A DNA stretch of 33,327 nt, taken from the NCBI GenBank assembly GCA_017522105.1, contig JAFXAA010000023.1, positions 1 to 33,327 on the forward strand, in the 5' to 3' direction. This DNA is from Bacteroidales bacterium. Its GTDB lineage: Bacteria; Bacteroidota; Bacteroidia; Bacteroidales; P3. A model generated the notes under the pieces. It searched no databases and was not told the origin of the DNA. It saw only the letters and a program-made list of their open reading frames with translations. Below, in pieces: positions 1-8,000 of this stretch (its first letter is position 1; each line of letters starts with the position of its first letter). Both the position numbers and the translations under genes were made by a program.

Positions 1-97
1 ATAAATATATATTATATATATAAATAGTATTTAGTGGGTGGGGGGTAGTATAAAAAACAACTGTCCCAACCGTCCTACTGTCCCAGGTTATATTTTT

Positions 98-128
98 TTT
101 GCCGATTCAGAATTATTGTGTATCTTTG
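98..128 (+). promoter_or_regulatory. Bacteroidota-type promoter of adk
   Basis: TTTG at 98-101 and TATCTTTG at 121-128 are separated by exactly 19 bases, which fits the Bacteroidota housekeeping sigma consensus (TTTG, N19, TAnnTTTG). The adk start codon follows 22 bases after the -7 box, giving a short leader. The upstream 1-97 is AT-rich at its left end and holds no supported gene. Confidence 0.85.
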
Positions 129-150
129 CAGTTGCAAAATATAAATAATT

Positions 151-804
151 ATGATTAATATTGTTATCTTCGGTGCACCGGGGGCGGGGAAGGGGACCCA
201 GGCAAAGCTGCTGGCAGAGAAATACGACTTCCTGCATATTTCAACCGGTGACCTGCTGCGGCAGGAGGTGGAGCTGCAAACCCCGATGGGACAACGCGCA
301 CAGGCCATCATGAACCGTGGCGACCTGGTGGGCGACGACATTGTGGTGTCGCTGCTGGGGCGCGCGCTGGAGCTGCGGTCGACGCTGCCGGACCCCGACG
401 CTGCGCTCGACCCATGGGACGTGGAGCGGCACGGCCGTCCGCACCGTCCGGAGGGCTGCATCATAGACGGTTTTCCGCGTACGGTGTCGCAGGCGCAGAC
501 GCTGGAGTTCCTCTTCGGGCGCTTGAAGAGAAAGATAGACTGTGTGGTGGCCATCGATGTGCCGAGAGACGAGCTGGTGCGTCGCATCCACGAGCGCGCC
601 GCCATCAGCGGCCGGGCCGACGATACCGAGGAGGTCATCCGACACCGCCTCGACCTCTACGACCAGCAGACCATGCCGGTGCTCGACTACTACCGCGTGT
701 CGGGCCTGCTGGTGACCGTCGACGGCCGCGGCGAGATCTCCGAGACCAACAGCCGCATCTGCCAGACTCTCGAACTGGTGATGCACTTGAAAGCCAAAAG
801 GTAA
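151..804 (+). CDS. adk: Adenylate kinase with a family-unusual insertion
   Basis: Cytosolic enzyme interconverting ATP + AMP and 2 ADP. The P-loop GAPGAGKG lies at residues 8-15, the AMP-binding HISTGDLLR at about 29-37, GFPRT at 107-111, and the short LID segment with GRADDTEE near 154. The LID is the zinc-free short type. The protein has 217 residues, whereas Bacteroides Adk has about 189. The excess is largely an insertion of about 20 residues at roughly 78-102, rich in Pro, Asp and Arg, between the AMP-binding helices and GFPRT. The ATG at 151 is the first start after a consensus promoter. The gene appears monocistronic, because tdh downstream has its own promoter. Confidence 0.95.
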   Translation: MINIVIFGAPGAGKGTQAKLLAEKYDFLHISTGDLLRQEVELQTPMGQRAQAIMNRGDLVGDDIVVSLLGRALELRSTLPDPDAALDPWDVERHGRPHRPEGCIIDGFPRTVSQAQTLEFLFGRLKRKIDCVVAIDVPRDELVRRIHERAAISGRADDTEEVIRHRLDLYDQQTMPVLDYYRVSGLLVTVDGRGEISETNSRICQTLELVMHLKAKR

Positions 805-808
805 GTAT

Positions 809-841
809 TTTGACGATTATTGAATTTATTTTGTATCTTTG
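809..841 (+). promoter_or_regulatory. Promoter of tdh
   Basis: TATCTTTG at 834-841 matches the Bacteroidota -7 box. TTTG at 809-812 lies 21 bases upstream, slightly longer than the ideal 19. The tdh start at 924 leaves a leader of about 75 bases. Confidence 0.7.
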
Positions 842-923
842 CGCTTGTCATTGTGGGGCTTCTGTGCCGTGCAATGATATGATATATTGTGAGATATAAC
901 GAACAAACAAAAAATAGATAACA

Positions 924-1871
924 ATGAAAAAGATACTTATCGTCGGTGCCGGCGGCCAAATTGGCAGCGAGCTGACACGTAACTTGAGAGACATCTATGG
1001 CGACAGCAACGTAGTGTGCAGCGACCTGCGTCCGCTGAAGGGCGACCCCTACGAGCGCGGCCCCGTGGAGCGAATCGACAGCACCCAGATCATGCAGATA
1101 GCCACTGCCGTGAAGCAGTACAACATCGACACCATCTACAACTTGGCGGCCATCCTGAGCGCCACGGCCGAGCTCAACCCCATGCTGGGTTGGAACGTAG
1201 GCATCGGCTCGTTGGTCAACTGCCTCGAGGTGGCCCGCCTCTTCGGCTGCGCCGTCTTCACGCCGAGCAGCATCGGCGCCTTCGGCCCCTCGACGCCGCA
1301 TGTCAACACCCCGCAGGACACCATCCAGCGCCCCAACACCATCTACGGCGTCACCAAGGTCACCGGCGAGCTCCTCTCCGACTACTACTACACCCGCTTC
1401 GGCGTCGACACCCGCTCGGTCCGCTTCCCGGGCCTGATCAGCTACCAGACCCTCCCCGGCGGCGGCACCACCGACTACGCCGTCGAGATCTACTACGCCG
1501 CCGTCAAGGGCGAGAAGTTCGTCTGCCCGCTGAAGAAAGGCACCCTCATGGACATGATGTACATGCCCGACGCACAGAAGGCCATGATTGACATCATGGA
1601 GGCCGACCCCAGCAAGCTGGTGCACCGCAACAGCTTCAACGTCACCGCCATGAGCTTCGGTCCCGAGACCATCTACGAGGTCATCAAGAAGCGCTACCCG
1701 CAGTTTGAGATGGTCTACGAGCCCGAGCCCATCAAGCAGGCCATCGCCGACTCCTGGCCCGACAACATGGACGACAGCTGCGCCCGCAAGGAGTGGGGCT
1801 GGAACCCGCAGTACGACCTGGAGCGCATGACCGACGACATGATCCTCAACCTCAAGAAGAAACTGCTGTAA
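924..1871 (+). CDS. tdh: L-threonine 3-dehydrogenase, SDR type
   Basis: Probable NAD-dependent oxidation of L-threonine to 2-amino-3-ketobutyrate in the cytosol. The Rossmann motif GAGGQIG is at residues 8-14, the active-site segment PSSIGAFGPSTP near 113-124, and the YxxxK pair at Y141/K145 within YGVTK. Family-typical stretches PGGGTTDYAVEIYY, MMYMPDAQ, IADSWP and EWGWNPQYDLERM follow. These separate this SDR-type threonine dehydrogenase from ordinary sugar epimerases, which share the fold. At 315 residues it is full length for the family. The start fits a MKKILIVG N-terminus preceded by an A-rich leader. Its usual partner, the ketobutyrate CoA ligase (kbl), is not in the window. An intrinsic terminator follows at 1936. 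Confidence 0.88.
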   Translation: MKKILIVGAGGQIGSELTRNLRDIYGDSNVVCSDLRPLKGDPYERGPVERIDSTQIMQIATAVKQYNIDTIYNLAAILSATAELNPMLGWNVGIGSLVNCLEVARLFGCAVFTPSSIGAFGPSTPHVNTPQDTIQRPNTIYGVTKVTGELLSDYYYTRFGVDTRSVRFPGLISYQTLPGGGTTDYAVEIYYAAVKGEKFVCPLKKGTLMDMMYMPDAQKAMIDIMEADPSKLVHRNSFNVTAMSFGPETIYEVIKKRYPQFEMVYEPEPIKQAIADSWPDNMDDSCARKEWGWNPQYDLERMTDDMILNLKKKLL

Positions 1872-1935
1872 TTTTTTAGTAGTTAAGTAGACAGTAGATA
1901 AGTAGATAAGGCAATACTGATACAAACCCCAAGCG

Positions 1936-1973
1936 AAGGCTGCCGACCGAAAAGATTGGCAGCCTTCTTTTTC
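1936..1973 (+). terminator. Intrinsic terminator after tdh
   Basis: AAGGCTGCC (1936-1944) pairs perfectly with GGCAGCCTT (1958-1966) and is followed by a T-rich run. It lies about 65 bases past the tdh stop. Confidence 0.85.
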
Positions 1974-2053
1974 GTAAAAAATGTTAAAACCAGCCCCCGC
2001 CGACGCTCCATTTATAATATCAGGATTATTATATATGTAGCGAAGCGCTTTTA

Positions 2054-2551
2054 ATGGCAGACGACAGGACATCACGGTATAGCGAGTTCGACGCGCTGAT
2101 GGCGCGCCACCAGAGGCTCATCAAAGGCCTCTGCTGGTGGTATGCCGGAGGCAACGCCGACCGTGTGGCCGACCTCATGCAGGAGGTGATGGCCGCCTTG
2201 TGGCATTGGCGCCACACGCTGCGCCCCGGCGCCACAGCGCTGCAGGAGCGCGCCTGGGTACACATACGCTGCCGCAGCGTCTTCGAGCACATGCGCCGGC
2301 GCCAGCAGGTGGAGACGGTGGCCATAGAGGCCGTGCAGGATGTGGCCGAAGAGCCGCCGGCAGGACGCGAACAGATAGACCACCTGTCGGCCGACCTCTC
2401 GGCGGCGGAACAGCAACTGTTGGAGCTGGTGCTCGACGGCTACACCGACGGCGAGATAGGCGAGACCATGCGCCTCGCGCCCGGCGAGGCGGCGAGGATG
2501 CACGCTGCGGTGATAGAGAAAATGAAACAGAAAGCAAGGATAACAGAGTAG
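2054..2551 (+). CDS. ECF-like sigma-70 family RNA polymerase sigma factor
   Basis: Small 165-residue protein with the two-domain layout of an extracytoplasmic-function sigma factor. A region-2-like segment sits at about residues 10-75, with DLMQEVMAALWHWR near 39-52 in the place of the core-binding helix. A region-4 helix-turn-helix sits at about 112-160 (LSAAEQQLLELVLDGYTDGEIGETM...), which reads as the -35 recognition domain. Region 2 is degenerate, so its targets cannot be inferred. The two genes downstream encode small membrane proteins, the usual position of anti-sigma partners, so this could be a membrane-stress circuit. No TAnnTTTG promoter is seen upstream. That would fit autoregulation from a non-housekeeping promoter, but this is inference. 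Confidence 0.8.
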   Translation: MADDRTSRYSEFDALMARHQRLIKGLCWWYAGGNADRVADLMQEVMAALWHWRHTLRPGATALQERAWVHIRCRSVFEHMRRRQQVETVAIEAVQDVAEEPPAGREQIDHLSADLSAAEQQLLELVLDGYTDGEIGETMRLAPGEAARMHAAVIEKMKQKARITE

Positions 2552-2583
2552 TTAAGTAGAAGGTAGTTAAGACAAATGAGCTT

Positions 2584-2916
2584 ATGATGGACGAAAAAGA
2601 GATAATACAACTGATTGAGGCCGAGCAGGCGCGGCGCCGAAAGGCCGACGAGGAGCACCTGCGCCACCTTGTCGAGCGGCACACCGACGGCCTCGGCCCC
2701 TGGTGCGCCCGCCGTCGTGCGGTGGTGCGTGCCATCGCTATGGCGCTGCTCGTGCTGCTGCCGACGGGCTGGTACATGATGCTGCCCCAGCGGACGGACG
2801 ACCGGCAGGTGCTCTGCAACGTGCGCGGCGATGAGGCGCTGGTGGTCAACCGCGTCTGCAGCGTCGTGGGCAACTGTGCCGACCGGCAGGTAATCAATAT
2901 AATGGACATGAGATAG
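2584..2916 (+). CDS. Small single-pass membrane protein, candidate anti-sigma partner
   Basis: 110 residues. A charged cytoplasmic N-terminus of about 45 residues (DEKEIIQLIEAEQARRRKADEEH...) is followed by one hydrophobic segment at about 48-67 (AIAMALLVLLPTGWYMML) and a short C-terminal tail with three Cys. I do not recognise a named domain. A helical cytoplasmic head plus one membrane segment, directly downstream of an ECF-like sigma gene, is the usual anti-sigma arrangement, so that role is inferred from context only. ATG codons at 2584 and 2587 are both possible starts. The stop overlaps the next gene by one base. Confidence 0.6.
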   Translation: MMDEKEIIQLIEAEQARRRKADEEHLRHLVERHTDGLGPWCARRRAVVRAIAMALLVLLPTGWYMMLPQRTDDRQVLCNVRGDEALVVNRVCSVVGNCADRQVINIMDMR

Positions 2917-3470
2917 TGATGAAGAAACACGCGCTCATATACATCGGAGTTTTGCTGCTGCTTCTGGCTGCGGTGACGGCCTTCAGGATGCGTTCCGCCG
3001 AGCCGGAGGGCAGCGAGCTGTACCAGCGCTACAAAGATGTGCCTGGTGTGCGCGTGGGCTTCGTCGAGAACTTCCCCGTCAGCGACAGCACATGCTGCGA
3101 TGTCACCGTCTTCGAGGCCTTGACCGACGAGGGGTGGGAGTGGATGCTGGACGAATTCCATCTGCATGAGATGTTTGCCGAATGGAAGCGCATGGACTCC
3201 ATAGCGGTGGCTACTGACGGCCACAAGCCGGATCCGGCATACAGCCTCAACCTCTGGGTCTCGGCGCCGAACCACCCCGAGGTGAGGGGCAGCCTCCTGG
3301 CCGACCCCGGGGCCGACAGCAACGACTGGGTCATCGCCTCGCGCGCCTTCCGCTGGATAGCCGCCTTCCACACCCACAACGAACAACAGCAGAATGGCGT
3401 AGTATACGAATACATGAGGCGTGCCATCAATCAGGAGCGGCCTCCGTATGGCACCTGGAAAAGAAAATGA
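2916..3470 (+). CDS. Hypothetical membrane-anchored periplasmic protein
   Basis: 184 residues. The N-terminal hydrophobic segment (about residues 7-23, LIYIGVLLLLLAAVTAF) is a membrane anchor or an uncleaved signal. The remaining roughly 160 residues are soluble and rich in Trp and acidic residues, with segments such as DEGWEWMLDEFHLHEMFAEWKRMDS. No family is recognised. The start is either GTG at 2916, overlapping the previous stop by one base, or ATG at 2919; ATG is preferred. Tight packing behind the sigma factor and the small membrane protein suggests a three-gene unit in which this is the extracytoplasmic sensor or effector (inference). Confidence 0.6.
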   Translation: MMKKHALIYIGVLLLLLAAVTAFRMRSAEPEGSELYQRYKDVPGVRVGFVENFPVSDSTCCDVTVFEALTDEGWEWMLDEFHLHEMFAEWKRMDSIAVATDGHKPDPAYSLNLWVSAPNHPEVRGSLLADPGADSNDWVIASRAFRWIAAFHTHNEQQQNGVVYEYMRRAINQERPPYGTWKRK

Positions 3471-3521
3471 TACAATAAATATACAATAATCGCGTTATCA
3501 ATCACATAAAGTTATAAAAAC

Positions 3522-5039
3522 ATGAAGAAGATTCTACTGTTAGGATTGATGGGTCTGATGGGCCTGTTTGGCTCCAGGGCTCATGGGCAGATGATTATCG
3601 ACATGTGGAATATGACCACGGGGGTCGACACCACGCTGTGGTACGACATCGACGGTGTGGACTCGGTGATTATCACCGCGGGCGACAAGACGTCGGCCCG
3701 GTCGGGCCTAGTGAATATAGGCTTCCCCTTCACGCTGGGTGTGTCGACCTACAGCCAGTTTTCGACCAATATCAACGGCACGGTGCGTCTGGGCAGTACG
3801 CAGTTGTCGGCCGGTGGCAGCTATTCGAACGCCTTGAACCAGAATAACGGCCCCAAGATAGAGCCGTTCGGTTACCAAGGTCGTTTCGACAACAACTGTT
3901 ATACACGTATGGCGCTGCTGGGCACCGCTGGGCACCGCGTGCTGGTGGTGGAGACAAGGATGAAAGACTACAGTTACTTCAGCGACTCTCTGTATGTGAG
4001 TTTCCAGGTGCAGCTGTTCGAGGCCGGTGGCCTGCGTGTGGTGTACGGCGAGGCCGACTCAGGGGCGGTGTATACCACCACTTCCGCACGCTTGCAGAAC
4101 GGTGTGTCGGCAGGAGTGAATAGCAATAACAAGGATATCATCTTCATCGACTTCGCCACCCACGAGGCGGTGCGCCTCAACACCACTTGCTCGCTTTACA
4201 ACACCGCGGAGTTGTGGCCCGAGAAAGGCCGCTGGTACAACCTGGAGCCCGACGCCTCGCCCTGCCCATATCCAGGCAACATCACCGTGGTGAGCAATAA
4301 TCCCGACAGCACGGTGCTCAGCTGGCCTGCGGTGGCAGGCGCAAGCTACCACCTTACGATTGCCGAAGTAGGTCTCAACACAATCCTCACCGACACCTTT
4401 ATCTGCCTCACGGACATGCTCAACGGCGGCGCCATCTATAACGGTACACTGCAGACAATGTGCGCCGACGGCAGCGAGAGCTACCGCGTGCGTGAGTTCT
4501 CGTTCACCACCGCCTGTGGCACGGTGCATCAGATGCCGTGGATGGACGACTACCAGCTGGCCGCCGGCGACGCCTGCTGGCAGAAGCCCTACACCACCAG
4601 CGCCCGCAGCTGGCGACGCGTGTCGAGCGGCAACAACTACTATATGAGTGTGCCCAACGGCTACCATACAACAACCTACAACGAGTGGCTTGTGTCGCCG
4701 TCCGTGGTGCTGCCCGACACGGTGGGCCTCACGCTGGGCTGGTGGTATAAGAGCAGCAAGATCAGCAATGTGGCGCCGCAAGTGCGGGTGCGCCTGCTGG
4801 TGTGCGACACCAGCGACGAGGTCGACACCTCGGCTGCATGGGTGACGCTATGCACGATAGACCAATACGAGCAGTATTTCCAGCAGCATTACGCTATTCT
4901 CGACGCCTGGGCGGGCCACCGTGTGCGTGTGGCCTTCCAGCGCGTGGGGCAGGGTGGGGGAACCTGCGACGTGGACAATGTGGGCATCGAGGTGTGCATG
5001 CAACCGTCGGTGGTGCTGGAAGCAGCGGCCAGGGTGTAG
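3522..5039 (+). CDS. N-terminal part of a giant T9SS adhesin-like protein, ended by in-frame TAG
   Basis: 505 residues. A signal peptide (residues 1-23, MKKILLLGLMGLMGLFG then SRAHGQ) leads into a beta-rich domain of about 220 residues. An FN3-like domain follows at about 247-330, and then the first jelly-roll ('choice-of-anchor J', cleaved-adhesin-like) module, opening with MPWMDDYQ and ending with an FQRVGQGGGTCDVDNVGIEV segment. The frame stops at TAG 5037-5039 shortly into the following Ig-like module and continues in the same frame from 5040 to 9140. As it stands this product would lack the T9SS sorting tail and would not be anchored through that system. It is best read as the first quarter of one gene of about 1,870 codons. 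Confidence 0.85.
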   Translation: MKKILLLGLMGLMGLFGSRAHGQMIIDMWNMTTGVDTTLWYDIDGVDSVIITAGDKTSARSGLVNIGFPFTLGVSTYSQFSTNINGTVRLGSTQLSAGGSYSNALNQNNGPKIEPFGYQGRFDNNCYTRMALLGTAGHRVLVVETRMKDYSYFSDSLYVSFQVQLFEAGGLRVVYGEADSGAVYTTTSARLQNGVSAGVNSNNKDIIFIDFATHEAVRLNTTCSLYNTAELWPEKGRWYNLEPDASPCPYPGNITVVSNNPDSTVLSWPAVAGASYHLTIAEVGLNTILTDTFICLTDMLNGGAIYNGTLQTMCADGSESYRVREFSFTTACGTVHQMPWMDDYQLAAGDACWQKPYTTSARSWRRVSSGNNYYMSVPNGYHTTTYNEWLVSPSVVLPDTVGLTLGWWYKSSKISNVAPQVRVRLLVCDTSDEVDTSAAWVTLCTIDQYEQYFQQHYAILDAWAGHRVRVAFQRVGQGGGTCDVDNVGIEVCMQPSVVLEAAARV

Positions 5040-5051
5040 GCCGGCGACACG

Positions 5052-8000
5052 GTGGCGGTGCCTTCCGTGCTGGCCCGCGGCGTGCTGAGCAACCCTGTCT
5101 ACGACTGGTATTCCACGATGGAAGACCAGGGTCTGGCCACACGAATTGCCGCCGCCGACACGCTGCGGCTGGTCTATCTGGCTTCGGGTGTCGACACCGT
5201 CACCCTGACGCTCACCACCGACTACGGCACCGCCACGGCCACGGCGGTGATTGTGGTAAAGGACTGCCGGCCGGTGACGCTCTTCCCGTGGAGCGAGGGC
5301 TTCGAATATGGTCTCGACTGCTGGGAGACACCGACGGGCTATCGCAGCTGGACCACCACCGACAGCTACGAGCACGGTGGGGCCTACTGCCTGAAGTCGA
5401 ACACAACCAGTAGCCAGAGCAGTCTCATCGTCTCGCAGGCGGTCGTGGTACCGTCGGATGCCTATATGCTGCGGTTGGGGCTTTGGGGCAGATTGATAGC
5501 CAGCAGCACCTCGGTCTACAGCAATGTCCGACTATTGGTCGCCGGGGCCGACTGTAGCGATTGGAGCACCGCCACAGAGCTTGGCACAGCGAGCGTCAAT
5601 GTGCAATACCGCTACTTCGAGTTCCCGCTCGATGCCTATGCGGGCCAGACAGTGCGCTTCGGACTTCGACATACGGATGCAAACAGGGGTGCTTATGTCG
5701 ACGATATATCCATACGCTACACGCGCGAGCCTGTCGTCAGCCTCGCCACGTCGGCAGAGCGGCTCTACGGCGAGGACACCGTCACCGCATCGGTGACCCT
5801 CACTGAGGGCGACACGGTGGGCATCAGCTACCTGTGGTCGTCCACCATGGCCGACCACGGACCGGCCGACTATATCGGCGGCGGGGCACAGATGCGCATC
5901 GCCTATCATGACACAGGGCTTGACACCCTTGTGGTCACCGTCAGCAATGCCTATGGCTCGGCCACGGATACCGCTGTAGTGCGCGTGTGCGCTGTGCAGG
6001 ATACCCTGCCGTATGTGGCCGACTTCGGCAACGACCTGCCCTGCTGGCAGGTGCTCGACGGCACGTGCAGCGTCCACAGCAGCGGCTACCTGAGCTTCGA
6101 GGACTGGCCCACCGCGGTGGCCACGCCGCCGGTGTGGATACCCGACGACGGCAATGTGGTGCTGGAGTACGATTGCGCCTACAGCTTCTACTACGGCAGC
6201 ACGATGGTGATGGTCACCACCGACATGGTCTCCTTCGACACCCTCAGCGTCATCCCCTTCACCAACGGTACCCATCCCAGCACCCGCATACCCCTTGGCG
6301 CCTATGCCGGACAACGCATCCGCGTGGTCTTCAAGGCCACGGGTCAGTTCCTGCAGTACTACCTGACCCATGTGAACATACGCTATGCCCTCGAGCCGGT
6401 TGTGCAGGCCGTGGCCGACGACGACTACTTCCCCGGCACGCCGGTGACCCTCACGGCCTCGCTGCTGGAGGGCGACACCGTGAACCTCACCTACTCGTGG
6501 GCCTCCGCCATGACCCAGCGCGGCGACGCCACGCTGACCTTCGACGGCGGTCCGCAGGCGACCCTCGTCCCATCGGTTGGCGGTCCGGACACCGTCACCG
6601 TGTGGGCCACCAACAACTACGGCACCGACAGCACCACCATAGTGGTCAATATCAAGCCCTGCGCCACAGTGGACTCGCTGCCGTGGGTGGAGGACTTCAG
6701 CAACCAGTTCACCTGCTGGTGGCAGCCCGCGGGGAGCCAATGGTCGCCTGACAATACAGGCATTATGGCGTGCGTTATCAACAGCCCGACGACGGGCGAC
6801 AACTGGCTCATTTCGCGCGCCATCGACCTGCCCACGCTGCCCTCGGCAGAAGGCGAGGGCATGCAGCTGTGGTGGGATGCCGCCGCCATCTATGCCAACA
6901 GTCATACCTACAGCGTATGGATCACCACGGGTGACTACCGCGACACCGGCAGCTACACTCAGCTTGCCACCTACAGCGGGAACCTGCCTACATACAACAG
7001 CGGCTGGCGCACCCCACGTGTGGACCTCAGCGCCTATGCGGGAGATACGGTACACCTGGCTTTCCGCTACCAGACGCAGTATTACGAGGTCTCCAGCATT
7101 CCCGGCATCCTGGCCATCGACAGCGTGCGCATCTTCGACACGCGGCCTCCGCAGGTCGCCATCGTGCCGCCCGCGCGCTGCTTTGTGGACGACACGGTGG
7201 CCTACTGCCCCGAACACGTCCACGGCGTCCGCAGCGGCATGACTCGCACCTGGCGTTCCACCATGGCACTGCAGGGGCTGGCCACGACATGGGTCGTCGA
7301 CTCGCTCTTCTATGTGGTCTACCATGCCGCCGGCTACGACACCGTCAGCCTTGTAGCCACCAACGCCTACGGCAGCGACACGGCCATGGCGTGGCGCCAG
7401 GTGAAGGACTGCCCTGCCGTCACGGTGCCGTGGTATGAAGACTTTGAGGTAGTCAACCCCTGCTGGTCAGGGTCGTGGACGCCAGACTACATTACATACA
7501 CGTGGCTCGATTCCACCTCCCACGTGATGCGTTCGACGCCCAACAGCTGGTATGCTTCGCCGTGGATTGACCTGCCCGACACCACGGGGCTGCAACTGAT
7601 GTGGAACAAGAATGGCAATGCCAATAGCTTCATGAAGATATTCGTTTCGCCTACAGGCAGCATTGAGCCTGCCGACTTCACCGACACCCTCCTTTACAGA
7701 GAAACCCCCAACGGGTTTGACTCGCTGCCGCTCGATGCCTATGCCGGACGGCGAATCCGCGTAGCCTTTGCGCAGCTGGCGAGCAGCAACAACTCCGACT
7801 CCTACGTCCTCGACGATGTCCGCGTCGACTATAACCGCGCTGCGCCGCAGGTCTCGCTCACGGCCCCGCTCTTTGCCACATCCTTTGGTGACGCCATTAC
7901 GGCTACGGCCACCCTGGGCAACATTGCCCCGGGAGTTACATACAGTTGGAGCTCCACCTTTGGAGTGGTGACCGCCATGGGCGCCCAATGCCGCATCAGC

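Noticed and set aside
690-2075. Long minus-strand ORF opposite tdh
   Set aside because: It runs antisense to a well-recognised gene, with a composition typical of GC-rich shadow frames (Val/Gly/Ala/His-rich).
5532-7325. 597-codon minus-strand ORF opposite the T9SS gene
   Set aside because: Shadow of the modular adhesin-like gene. Low-complexity composition and no start context.
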